Shown in pieces: positions 28,339 to 36,652 of a stretch of DNA of 64,000 bases. Position 1 is the stretch's first letter, and each line of letters begins with the position of its first letter. Source of the stretch: Breoghania corrubedonensis (lineage in GTDB: Bacteria > Pseudomonadota > Alphaproteobacteria > Rhizobiales > Stappiaceae); assembly GCF_003053845.1 (NCBI RefSeq), contig NZ_QAYG01000006.1, positions 62,001-126,000 on the forward strand, given 5' to 3'. The notes beneath the pieces were generated by a model, which saw only the letters and a program-made list of their open reading frames with translations, was not told the origin of the DNA and did no database searches. Made by a program: the position numbers and the translations under genes.

Positions 28339-29295
28339 TCAAATGCGCCCGCGTGCGGCGGCGCGTCGACGCATGAGCCACCTCGGAATCCGTCCGTCGA
28401 TGGTGACGAGGGCGGTGGCGATGAGGGCCATGCCGGCCCAGTGTCGGGGCTCCAGCACCTCGCCCAGAATCAGAGCGCCGGCCAGGATCGCGCTGACCGG
28501 CACCAGGAACGTGACCAGCATGACATTGGCCGGGCCGGCCTGCGCCAGGATGCGGAAGAACAGGATGTAGGCGAGCGCGGTGGACAGAAGCGCCAGCGCC
28601 AGCATTGATGTTATCACCGGGGTCGACGGCCAGTTATCCCCGAGGCCGGCGCCGCCGGTCGCGAGCATCATGACGACGAGGATGAGGCTCGACCCGGTGA
28701 GCTGGCCCGTCGCCGTCACCAGCGCGGGCGTGTCGCGGAAGCGGCGGCCGTAGAGGGCGGCGAACCCGTAGGAGACGGTGGCGCCCAGACAGGCGAGTTC
28801 CGCCACGACGTGGTCGCCGACGCCGGCGACCGCCTCCACCCCGATCATCACCGCAACGCCCGTGAAGCCGAGAACGACGCCCGCGACCTTCAGCGGCGTG
28901 GCCCGGTCGCTCGTGGTGAAGAGGTGCAGGATGATGACGGTGGAGATCGGCGTGAAGGCGTTGAGGATCGCCGCGAGGCCGGAGGCGATTTCGGTCTGGC
29001 CCCAGGTCAGCAGGCCGAAGGGCACGACGTTGTTGATGAGCCCCATGACGAGGAACGGCGCAAAGCCGGCAATCGTGAGGGGAAAGGCGATGCCCTTGAG
29101 CCGCAGCACCGCATGCAGGGCGAGCGCGCCGAGTGCGACGCGCAGGAAGACGATCGCCATCGGCGAAATCTCGGCGACCGCGACCTTGGTGAAGAAGAAC
29201 GAGCCGCCCCACAGGATCGAGAGCGCGATCAGCATCGCCCAGTTGGCGAGCGACATCTGCGTGGCGGAGGGGATTTCGGGCGGGCGCGTCATCAT
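28339..29295 (-). CDS. EamA/DMT-family transporter
   Basis: Drug/metabolite transporter superfamily protein, 318 residues, with ten predicted membrane helices in two EamA repeats. The first repeat begins MLIALSILWGGSFFFTKVAV. The second starts near residue 165, after VAELACLGATVSYGFAALYG. The C-terminus is basic (MRRRAAARGR), fitting the inside-positive rule. The start MMTRPPEIP at 29295 is one of two adjacent ATGs. It is convergent with serA and lies 131 bases downstream of the gene ending at 29427. Substrate is unknown; amino acid or metabolite export is typical. Confidence 0.88.
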   Translation of the reverse strand: MMTRPPEIPSATQMSLANWAMLIALSILWGGSFFFTKVAVAEISPMAIVFLRVALGALALHAVLRLKGIAFPLTIAGFAPFLVMGLINNVVPFGLLTWGQTEIASGLAAILNAFTPISTVIILHLFTTSDRATPLKVAGVVLGFTGVAVMIGVEAVAGVGDHVVAELACLGATVSYGFAALYGRRFRDTPALVTATGQLTGSSLILVVMMLATGGAGLGDNWPSTPVITSMLALALLSTALAYILFFRILAQAGPANVMLVTFLVPVSAILAGALILGEVLEPRHWAGMALIATALVTIDGRIPRWLMRRRAAARGRI

Positions 29296-29426
29296 CGTGA
29301 TCCGGTGTGGCGTTGGACCCCAGATCTAACGGGTCGCGCGGCGGGGCGACACACGTTTCTTGCGGCGGGGCGGGCATGGCGGCTTGCACCGCGCCCACCC
29401 CTCGCATCCCGGGCGCAATCCCGGCC

Positions 29427-31253
29427 CTAACTCTTCGCCCAGGCATCCAGCGCGGTCTGGACGACGCGGTCGCCGGGCGAGCCCTTTTCGAGCGTCAGGA
29501 TGGCGCGCTTACCGGTCTCGTACAGGATCGGAATGTCGATCCAGCCCCGGTCGCGCAACAGCGCGATGTTGCGTTCGCGCTCGTCATCGATGGAGGACAG
29601 CGCCACCCAGAAGAACCCGTCCGCAACCCGCACCGAGGCCCCGCGCAACGCATCGCCGCGTGCCTCTTCGGTGGTCTTCATGATCAGGCCCGGCACCGAG
29701 GAAATCCCCTTGCCGGAGAAATTCGGCGGCAGATTGAACTTCAGCTCGATGAGGTGGCTGGCCGGGAGCGTCTTGTCCTGGTTCGGCCGGATCGTCAGCT
29801 CCACGGACACATCGCGCCCGGGAATGGTGATTTCGGCCTTGATGACCGTATCTGCCTTGGTCCCGCCGGCGGGCGTCTCCTCGGCCGTCGACCACAGCAC
29901 GCGGCCCTGCTCGGCGGAGCCACCGGTGCTTGCATCCGCGCTTTCCTCGTAAAGGATGGCGCGCTGGGCGACGGGTGTCGCCTGGGATGCGGAAGCGGGT
30001 TGCTGGGTGGGACCGGGCACAGGGGCCGGCGTGGGAACCGCGGCCGCATCGCTGCTCGAGGCGTCATCCGCCGGCACACCCGTCTCCGGCTCGCCACCCT
30101 GCGGAGCGACGGTCACGCCTTCCTCGCTCGGCGGCACGACGCGCGTCGTCGTCACCGCGCGCGCATCGGGCGCGGCCGGCGATCCGTCGTCGTTGAGAAG
30201 CCGCGCGGGGTCCTTGCCGTCATCGGAGGAGGCGGGCCCGCTGGCCGGCTGCGGCCCTTCCGCCACCTGCGGGGCATCCGATCCCTCGAACATCGCCAGA
30301 ATGGAATCGCGCTGGTTGTAGATGAGGCTCGCCAGCCCGATGAAGAACACCGCGACCAGAACGACAAGGCCGATCATCGGCAATCGCGAGGGCCGCAGAT
30401 CACGCTCGCCGAAGGGCGGCAACGTGGACGCGGTGGGCGTATCGGCACCACGCGTCAGCGCATCGATATCGGAAACGGCAGTGCGGCCTTGCGGCGCCCC
30501 GGCAGGTATCGCCGCGGTGTCGCCCCGCCCGGTGTCGGAGCTGGAAAACCCTTTCGGAGCAGCGGTCCGCTCACGCGCGACAGCATCCTTCCGCACGCCG
30601 GAAAGCGGCTCGAAGCGGGCCGGTTCCGGCGCCTCTTCGCTCTTCGCATCCTTGTGGTCGGAACCGAGGCGGACGCCGGCGCCCGAAACGGCGTCGTCGT
30701 CCGGATCGTCGAAAATGTCTTCGCTCGCGGGCGGCGTCGGTTCGATGCGCTCGCCCGGACCCGCACTTGTGCCAGAAGCTGCCTTGGCGCCCGCTTTCGA
30801 ACCGTCATCCGTGGCGGCGGGCTTTTCCTGCGCCGCAACCGGCGCGGCGTGACCCGACGGACGCTGCGGCTCGCCCTGATGCCTTGCATCCTGCGTCTGC
30901 GCCGCCCCGGGGCCGGTAGCGGGCGCCGCTTCCGGTTCTGATTCGGGTTGCGCCGCAGGCGGCTGGGCGGCGGGCTGGCGCGGTGTTGGGAACGGTGCCT
31001 GGGTGTGCGCGGCGCGCGGTGCAGGTCCGAGCCCCAGAGAGGCCCGCGCCGCATCCGCCTCCACCTTGCGGATCGCTTCCTCGAGGTGGAGTTGTTCGGT
31101 CGTTATGGCGGAAGGCGCCAGTGGCGGATCGTAGCTCTTGAGCTGATTGACGATGGCCTGGCGCGCGCGCTGATAGACCGCCCGACGCGCCGCTCCCGTG
31201 TTTTCGGGAAGTGCATCGATCGCCCGCTTCAAGACAGCGTGATAGTCCGCCAT
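29427..31253 (-). CDS. Large proline-rich single-pass membrane protein downstream of purA
   Basis: A 608-residue protein of unknown function. The N-terminal ~75 residues (MADYHAVLKRAIDALPENTG...AVYQRARQAIVNQL) match a short conserved domain that I recall opening many alphaproteobacterial membrane proteins. A Pro/Ala/Gln-rich disordered stretch runs to about residue 290. One membrane helix follows (LPMIGLVVLVAVFFIGLASL, about 296-315). A second linker precedes a folded C-terminal domain of ~170 residues (ILYEESADAS to AWAKS), presumably periplasmic. The start at 31253 is preferred over 31259 because MADY is the family opening. It lies 43 bases after purA on the same strand and is probably cotranscribed. 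Confidence 0.8.
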   Translation of the reverse strand: MADYHAVLKRAIDALPENTGAARRAVYQRARQAIVNQLKSYDPPLAPSAITTEQLHLEEAIRKVEADAARASLGLGPAPRAAHTQAPFPTPRQPAAQPPAAQPESEPEAAPATGPGAAQTQDARHQGEPQRPSGHAAPVAAQEKPAATDDGSKAGAKAASGTSAGPGERIEPTPPASEDIFDDPDDDAVSGAGVRLGSDHKDAKSEEAPEPARFEPLSGVRKDAVARERTAAPKGFSSSDTGRGDTAAIPAGAPQGRTAVSDIDALTRGADTPTASTLPPFGERDLRPSRLPMIGLVVLVAVFFIGLASLIYNQRDSILAMFEGSDAPQVAEGPQPASGPASSDDGKDPARLLNDDGSPAAPDARAVTTTRVVPPSEEGVTVAPQGGEPETGVPADDASSSDAAAVPTPAPVPGPTQQPASASQATPVAQRAILYEESADASTGGSAEQGRVLWSTAEETPAGGTKADTVIKAEITIPGRDVSVELTIRPNQDKTLPASHLIELKFNLPPNFSGKGISSVPGLIMKTTEEARGDALRGASVRVADGFFWVALSSIDDERERNIALLRDRGWIDIPILYETGKRAILTLEKGSPGDRVVQTALDAWAKS

Positions 31254-31296
31254 TGGCAACTCTTATAAGGACTGAACAATTCTTCGACGTTTAGGG

Positions 31297-32589
31297 TTAA
31301 TCCTGAAACGGATTTTGGACAAGGATTGTGTCATCCCGTTCAGGTGAGGTCGACAACAACGCCACCGGAGCGCCGATCAGTTCTTCGACGTGACGGACAT
31401 ACTTGACCGCCTGCGCCGGCAGTTCGGCCCAGCTGCGTGCGCCCGCCGTGGTTTCTTCCCATCCGTCGAGCGTCTCGTAGATCGGTTCGACGCGGGCCTG
31501 CGCGCCCTGGCTTGCCGGAAGATAGTCGATCTCCTTGCCGTCGAGCTTGTAGCCGACGCAGATCTTGATCTCCTTCAGCCCGTCCAGCACGTCAAGCTTG
31601 GTCAGCGCGATGCCGTTGATGCCGCAGGTCCTGACGGTCTGCTTCACCAGCACCGCATCGAACCAGCCGCAACGCCGCTTGCGCCCGGTCACAACGCCGA
31701 ACTCGCGGCCCTTCTCGCCCAGGAACTGGCCGATCTCGTCGTTGAGTTCCGTCGGGAACGGTCCCTCGCCCACGCGCGTCGTGTAGGCCTTGGTGATGCC
31801 CAGCACATAGTCGAGCCCGCCCGGCCCAATGCCCGAACCGGCCGAGGCCGCCCCTGCGACCGTGTTGGAGGAGGTCACAAACGGATAGGTGCCGTGATCG
31901 ATATCGAGCAGCGCGCCCTGCGCGCCCTCGAACAGGATCCGCTTGCCTTCCTTGCGCTTCTCGTCGAGCAGCCGCCAGACGATGTCCATGAACGGCAGCA
32001 CCTTGTCGGCGACGCTGGTGAGTTCCTCGTACAGCGCCTCCGGCTTGATCTCGTCCTTGCCGAAGCCGCGCAGCAGCGCGTTGTGGTGGGTCAAGAGGCG
32101 GGCGATCTTGTCGCGCAGCGTCTCGGTGTTGGCCAGATCCATCAGCCGGATGGCGCGCCGGCCCACCTTGTCCTCGTAGGCCGGGCCGATGCCGCGCTTG
32201 GTGGTGCCGATGCGGGTGCCTTCGTTCGATGATTCGCGCAAGGCGTCGAGTTCGCGATGCAGCGACAGGATCAGCGGAACGTTCTCGGCGATGCGCAGAT
32301 TGTCGGGGGTGATGGTCACGCCCTGCTCGGCCAGCCGGCCGATCTCGGCGACCAGCGCATGCGGGTCAAGCACCACGCCATTGCCGATGACGCCGAGCTT
32401 GCCTTCGCGCACGCAGCCCGACGGCAGCAGCGACAGCTTGTAGCTCACCCCGTCGATGACGAGCGTATGACCGGCATTGTGTCCGCCCTGGAAGCGGACG
32501 ACGACGTCCGCCTGCTCGGACAGCCAGTCCACGATCTTGCCCTTGCCTTCGTCTCCCCACTGCGATCCGACAACAACGACGTTGGCCAT
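31297..32589 (-). CDS. purA: Adenylosuccinate synthetase PurA
   Basis: PurA, 430 residues, GTP-dependent ligation of aspartate to IMP in AMP synthesis. The N-terminal P-loop-like [11 protein letters not shown] (8-18) holds the catalytic Asp13, and GGHNAGHT at about 38-45 holds the catalytic His. [14 protein letters not shown] and the C-terminal TSPERDDTI (GTP-base binding) are present. The frame remains open upstream to 32907, but the ATG at 32589 ([12 protein letters not shown]) is the family start. The proline-rich membrane protein gene follows. Confidence 0.97.
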   Translation of the reverse strand: MANVVVVGSQWGDEGKGKIVDWLSEQADVVVRFQGGHNAGHTLVIDGVSYKLSLLPSGCVREGKLGVIGNGVVLDPHALVAEIGRLAEQGVTITPDNLRIAENVPLILSLHRELDALRESSNEGTRIGTTKRGIGPAYEDKVGRRAIRLMDLANTETLRDKIARLLTHHNALLRGFGKDEIKPEALYEELTSVADKVLPFMDIVWRLLDEKRKEGKRILFEGAQGALLDIDHGTYPFVTSSNTVAGAASAGSGIGPGGLDYVLGITKAYTTRVGEGPFPTELNDEIGQFLGEKGREFGVVTGRKRRCGWFDAVLVKQTVRTCGINGIALTKLDVLDGLKEIKICVGYKLDGKEIDYLPASQGAQARVEPIYETLDGWEETTAGARSWAELPAQAVKYVRHVEELIGAPVALLSTSPERDDTILVQNPFQD

Positions 32590-33079
32590 TGGCTTATTGT
32601 TCCTTGAGATTGGTTCGCCGGGTGTCGCCCCTGATGTGTCGAGGCGGTCGGCATTGTAATGTGCGCGGGCCCGGCGCGAGGTCCCGGTAGCGCGGGCACG
32701 GCCGGAATCGGCGCGCCGTCTCCGGCACGCACGAAGCGGCCGGACTATAGACACATCGTCGGGCCGTGACGAGTCCCGTAAAGGGAGCCGCCCCGCCTTT
32801 GCGCTCTGCATCGTCCTCACCCGGCGCGATCCCGGCGATGACGCTGGAAAGATCGAACGGCGAAACAGGACTTCGAACCACACAGCGGCAGCCAAGTCTT
32901 GCGCCAAGCTCTGCGGTCAGCCCCTGCATTGTCGTTACGGCACCGCGAACCGTACCGATCCCGCCCGCGCGCGGCTTTACACGACCAGCATGAACCGATA
33001 CTCGGCAATGAAGTGCCGATTTGAGTGAGGGCGTTTCCCACACGCATGAATCCGGCGCGCGAGGGAGGGTTCCAGTTCC
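32590..33079. other. Intergenic region between purA and the second EamA gene
   Basis: 490 bp with no convincing gene; long frames through it are extensions of shadows. It should carry the two divergent promoters. A fragment near 32808-32870 (CACCCGGCGCGATCC, then GATGACGCTGGAAAGA) resembles the tail of the REP-like elements and the sequence at 50690-50715. Confidence 0.4.
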
Positions 33080-33991
33080 ATGACGACATCCGCCGCACGC
33101 CTCGGCTCCTGGCTCTATTCCCAGCCCTACATCCTGCTGTCCACCACGGCGACCGCCTGGGGCGGCAACATCGTCATCGGCCGCGTCGCGGCGGGCCACA
33201 TTCCCCCTCTGGCGCTCGCCCAGACCCGCTGGATCGGCGCTTTCGTCATCCTGGCGCTGATCTTCTGGCCGAAGGTCCGGCAGGATTTGCCGGTCATCCG
33301 GCGGCACTTGCCGATTTTGCTGCTGCTCTCCTTCTTCGGCATCACGCTCTACAATTCGCTGGCCTATGTGGGCCTTCAATACACGCAGGCCATCAACGGC
33401 GCGCTGATGCAGTCGACCGCCCCGTTCTGGATCGCGTTGTGGTCGCTCCTCCTCTTTGGCGACCGCCTGACCTGGGGCCAGATCGGCGGCATCCTGCTCT
33501 CGAGCATCGGCGTTCTCGCCATCATCACCGACGGCGACCCGTCGCGGCTGAGGGAACTGACCGTCAATCCGGGCGATCTGTTCCTGATCGCGGCCATGGC
33601 CTGCTACGCGCTCTATGCCTCGGTGCTGCGCAAGCGGCCGCCGATCCACCCGATGTCGTTCCTGGTCATCACCATCGGCCTTGGCGGGCTGATGCTGATG
33701 CCGGCGACCGCGATGGAATTCGCTTCCGGCTTCGTCATGCAGGCCGACACGCAGACGATCCTGTCGCTGATCTACGTGATCCTGATCGCGACCATCCTCG
33801 CCTATATCTGCTTCAACCGCGGTGTGGAGCTGATCGGCCCCAACCGGGCCGGGCCGTTCTTCCACCTGATCCCGGTCGTCGCCTCGCTGCTGGCGATCGT
33901 CTTCCTGGGCGAGGCGTTCCGGGCCTACCACGCCATCGGTTACGCGCTGATTCTCTCCGGGATTGTTCTGGCGCAGCGCTTCAGCCGCTAG
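33080..33991 (+). CDS. EamA/DMT-family transporter
   Basis: Second EamA-type transporter, 303 residues and ten membrane helices in two repeats. The first helix reads ILLSTTATAWGGNIVIGRVA, with the family's WGxN/R pattern. The end of the second repeat, NRAGPFFHLIPVVASLLAIV, contains the usual Pro-rich turn. It is not close in sequence to the EamA protein at 28339, so it is not a recent duplication. It stands alone, divergent from purA and upstream of the TPP riboswitch. Substrate is unknown. Confidence 0.88.
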   Translation: MTTSAARLGSWLYSQPYILLSTTATAWGGNIVIGRVAAGHIPPLALAQTRWIGAFVILALIFWPKVRQDLPVIRRHLPILLLLSFFGITLYNSLAYVGLQYTQAINGALMQSTAPFWIALWSLLLFGDRLTWGQIGGILLSSIGVLAIITDGDPSRLRELTVNPGDLFLIAAMACYALYASVLRKRPPIHPMSFLVITIGLGGLMLMPATAMEFASGFVMQADTQTILSLIYVILIATILAYICFNRGVELIGPNRAGPFFHLIPVVASLLAIVFLGEAFRAYHAIGYALILSGIVLAQRFSR

Positions 33992-34111
33992 AGCGGTAGG
34001 GATGGGCCGCTTGCACCGCGCTCATCGCATCGCATCGCCCCAGCGATGATCGCATCTGGCTCGCGACGCCCCCCCTTGCATTGCCGTTCGAACCGCCCCA
34101 CACTGGCACCA

Positions 34112-34232
34112 CTTCCGAGGGGTGTTCGCGAACGCGAACTGAGATGGCCAGTCCCGGTCCGCCGCATGGGCGACGGGGCAGGGGCCGAACCCTTCGAACC
34201 TGATCCGGGTCATGCCGGCGAAGGGACGGAAA
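34112..34232 (+). ncRNA. TPP riboswitch (THI element)
   Basis: All core parts of the thiamine pyrophosphate aptamer are visible. GAGGGGTG and CTGAGAT form the 5' side of the pyrimidine-binding arm. ACCCTTCGAACCTGATC, then GGGTCATGCC, then GGCGAAGGGA form the pyrophosphate-binding arm. The closing stem pairs TTCCG (34113-34117) with CGGAA (34227-34231). An optional P3 extension (about 34155-34180) is present. It lies about 375 bases upstream of the ABC permease gene and so should repress the transporter when TPP is abundant. Confidence 0.95.
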
Positions 34233-34290
34233 CCTGAGCCCTATTTTCCCGGGTCTCCATGGTCTTTGGTGTCAAGGACGGGGAGATCCC

Positions 34291-34473
34291 ATGTTTCATC
34301 TGCAAGGCCCGCACGAGCGCGGCAACCGATTTTCACGAATACCGCACGCCGGTATTGCCCTTGACGCGAAGATGCCGCCCGGCGGCGGTCGTGCGCAGGG
34401 GGGCCGTGGGCGGGGCGGCTGCGGCCGAGTGCGGCGCCCAGTGATGCGCATGGGCGCCTTTCCGATTTCCTGA
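34291..34473 (+). other. 60-codon ORF in the riboswitch leader, possible remnant of an ATPase gene
   Basis: Between the riboswitch and the permease, where an ATP-binding subunit gene is often found, there is only this ORF (ATG 34291 to TGA 34471-34473). It begins MFHLQGPHERGNR, reaches IALDAKMPPGGG, and then turns into Gly/Arg low complexity. The phrase LDAKMPPGGG could be what is left of the start of an ABC ATPase just before Walker A, but no Walker or signature motif is present. The rest looks non-coding. It may simply be leader RNA. Confidence 0.25.
34433..34458 (+). promoter_or_regulatory. GC-rich hairpin between the TPP riboswitch and the permease
   Basis: GGCGCCCA (34433-34440) pairs perfectly with TGGGCGCC (34451-34458); TTTCCGATTTCC follows. 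This could be part of the riboswitch expression platform or a weak terminator, 200 bases after the aptamer. The T-run is interrupted, so termination is uncertain. Confidence 0.4.
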
Positions 34474-34605
34474 TTAATCGCAGAGCGTCGATCCGCAACG
34501 GGCCACCCGTGCGGCGTGCGCACCGGTTTGCCATTGTCCCGGCCCGGTCATTTCCCGCGCGGGGCGCATCCCAACCGCTTGAGGCCCTCCGGCCCAAGGA
34601 AGATC

Positions 34606-35364
34606 ATGTCTGAATTCCAACGGCGTATCGTGCGCGGGCTGGTGACCGCTATCCTGCTGCTGGGGGCGTGGGAGCTGGCCGTACGCGGCCTGAAGCTGCC
34701 CTCCTACATGCTGCCGCCGCCCTCCAGGGTGGCGCAGGTGCTGGTTGCACGTGCGGACTTCCTGCTCACCCAGGCGGGCATCACGGCGTATGAGACCGTG
34801 CTGGGGCTCGTCTTCGGGGTGGTTTCGGGGGTCGTGCTGGCACTGACGCTTTCCGTGCTGCCGCTGGCACGGCGCTACCTGCTGCCGGTCGTGGTGGTCA
34901 GCCAGGCGCTGCCGGTCTTCGCCATCGCGCCGCTTTTGGTGCTGTGGTTCGGCTTCGGGCTTTCCTCCAAGATCGTGATGGCGAGCCTGATCATCTTCTT
35001 TCCCGTCACTTCCGCCTTTTACGACGGGCTGCGCCGCACCGATCCCGACCTTCTCGACTACGCAAAGCTCGTGCGCGCCACGCCCTGGCAGACCTTGATG
35101 CTGATCCGCGTGCCCGCCGCATTGCCGGCACTCGGCTCGGGCTTGCGCGTCGCCGCCGTCTTCGCCCCCATCGGGGCGATCGTGGGGGAGTGGGTCGGCT
35201 CATCGCAAGGGTTAGGCTTCGTCATGCTGCAGGCGAACGCGCGCGCGCAGGCCGACGTGGTGTTCGCCGCACTCGTGCTGCTCGCCGCCATGGCGCTTCT
35301 GCTTCGCGCAACCGTCGACAAGGCCACCCGCGCGATGACGCCCTGGCAATCCGAACAGGCCTGA
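34606..35364 (+). CDS. thiX: ABC transporter permease, riboswitch-controlled pyrimidine/HMP type
   Basis: Inner membrane permease of the NitT/TauT/SsuC-like family, 252 residues, with about six membrane helices. The EAA-loop region that meets the ATPase is visible at about residues 150-175 (DPDLLDYAKLVRATPWQTLMLI). The final third has IGAIVGEWVGSSQGLGFVM, a family hallmark. The ATG at 34606 follows AAGGAAG. With a TPP riboswitch upstream and an NMT1/THI5-type binding protein downstream, it most likely imports a thiamine pyrimidine precursor such as HMP or formylaminopyrimidine (ThiXYZ type). The expected ATPase gene is not adjacent. Confidence 0.88.
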   Translation: MSEFQRRIVRGLVTAILLLGAWELAVRGLKLPSYMLPPPSRVAQVLVARADFLLTQAGITAYETVLGLVFGVVSGVVLALTLSVLPLARRYLLPVVVVSQALPVFAIAPLLVLWFGFGLSSKIVMASLIIFFPVTSAFYDGLRRTDPDLLDYAKLVRATPWQTLMLIRVPAALPALGSGLRVAAVFAPIGAIVGEWVGSSQGLGFVMLQANARAQADVVFAALVLLAAMALLLRATVDKATRAMTPWQSEQA

Positions 35365-35406
35365 GAGGCCCGATACAGAGACACCAAGAGAGAGGAGACT
35401 TCCCCC

Positions 35407-36363
35407 ATGCTGCAATCGATGAAAGCGATTTTCGCCGCGCTGGCCTTCGCCGTCGCCATTGGTTTTGCCTCAGGCCCGGCACAGGCCGCCGACAAGCTGA
35501 CCGTGCTGCTCGACTGGTACGTCAATGCCGACCATGGCCCGCTGGTGGTGGCCAAGGAGGGCGGATATTTCGAGGCCGAGGGGCTGGACGTGGAACTGGT
35601 GACGCCGGCCGACCCGTCGGCTCCGCCGCGGCTGGTGGCCGCCGGCCAGGGCGACATCGCCGTTTCCTACCAGCCGACGCTCTACGAGCAGGCGCAGGCG
35701 GGGTTGCCGGTCGTGCGCATCGGCACGCTGATCTCCACCCCGCTCAACACGGTGATCGCGCTCAAAAGCGGGTCGATCAAGTCACTCGCGGACCTGAAGG
35801 GAAAGAAGGTCGGCTTCTCGATCTCCGGCTTCGAGGACGCCATCCTGTCGACCATGCTCGGCACCGTGGGCCTGTCGGAAAAGGACGTGGAGATGATCAA
35901 CGTCAACTTCGCGCTGACCCCGGCGCTGCTTTCCGGTCAGGTGGATGCGGTCGTCGGCGCCTATCGCAACATCGAGCTCAATCAGCTGGAGGCGGAAGGC
36001 AACCCGGGCTTCGCGATCTACCCGGAAGAGCACGGCGTGCCGGCCTATGACGAGCTGATCTACATCGCCAACAAGGACAAGCTCGACGACGACCGCCTGC
36101 CGCGTTTCCTGCGCGCGGTGGAGGCGGCGACGGTGTTCCTGACCAACCACCCGGAAGAGGGGCTGAAGCTCTTCGTGAAGAACCATTCCGACATCGACGA
36201 CGATCTGACGAAGAAGTCCTGGTACGATTCCGTGCCGCGCTTCGCCAAGCGCCCGGCCGCGCTCGATGCCGGCCGCTATGAACGGTTCGGCGCCTTCATG
36301 GAAAAGGCCGGGCTGATCGAAAAGGCCCCGAAGGTCGAGGATATCGCGGTGGAGCTCAGGTAG
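35407..36363 (+). CDS. thiY: ABC transporter substrate-binding protein, NMT1/THI5-like (pyrimidine precursor)
   Basis: Periplasmic binding protein, 318 residues. The signal peptide covers residues 1-28 (FASGPAQAADK). The mature part opens LTVLLDWYVNADHGPLVVAK, the usual NMT1/THI5 family start in which the Trp and Asp near the opening line the pyrimidine site. GVPAYDELIYIAN and the C-terminal YERFGAFMEKAGL are also family-like. It is cotranscribed with the permease under the TPP riboswitch. The ligand is inferred to be a thiamine pyrimidine precursor. Confidence 0.9.
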   Translation: MLQSMKAIFAALAFAVAIGFASGPAQAADKLTVLLDWYVNADHGPLVVAKEGGYFEAEGLDVELVTPADPSAPPRLVAAGQGDIAVSYQPTLYEQAQAGLPVVRIGTLISTPLNTVIALKSGSIKSLADLKGKKVGFSISGFEDAILSTMLGTVGLSEKDVEMINVNFALTPALLSGQVDAVVGAYRNIELNQLEAEGNPGFAIYPEEHGVPAYDELIYIANKDKLDDDRLPRFLRAVEAATVFLTNHPEEGLKLFVKNHSDIDDDLTKKSWYDSVPRFAKRPAALDAGRYERFGAFMEKAGLIEKAPKVEDIAVELR

Positions 36364-36413
36364 GGGCCGATTGGCGGCGCGCTTCGAAGGCGTCAGGCCG
36401 CCCTCTCTCCACC

Positions 36414-36500
36414 GTCATTGCCCGGCGTAAGTCCGGGCAATCCAGCGGCCTCGGCGTATGGGGAAAGCGCTGGATCACCCGGACTTCGCCGGGTGATGAC
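36414..36500. repeat. REP-like palindromic element, copy B
   Basis: GTCATTGCCCGGCGTAAGTC opens the element and GCTGGATCACCCGGACTTCG followed by CCGGGTGATGAC closes it. The same architecture is found in copies A (12261) and C (50548). It lies between the convergent thiY and cyclase genes. Confidence 0.8.
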
Positions 36501-36652
36501 GGGTGAGGGATCGGGGCCCGCTTCCGCAATTGCGGAGACAGGCTCGATGAGGGATGAGGGAGCGGGGCCCGCTTCCGCATTCGGGACAACCGGCTTGATG
36601 ACGGAGGAGCCCCCACAGGTTCCCGCGCTCGCGTTCTGTTCCGGACGCAGCG

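Noticed and set aside
32594-33931. Open frame antisense to the second EamA gene and extending over the purA upstream region
   Set aside because: His/Gln/Arg-rich shadow; the EamA gene on the plus strand explains the open frame.
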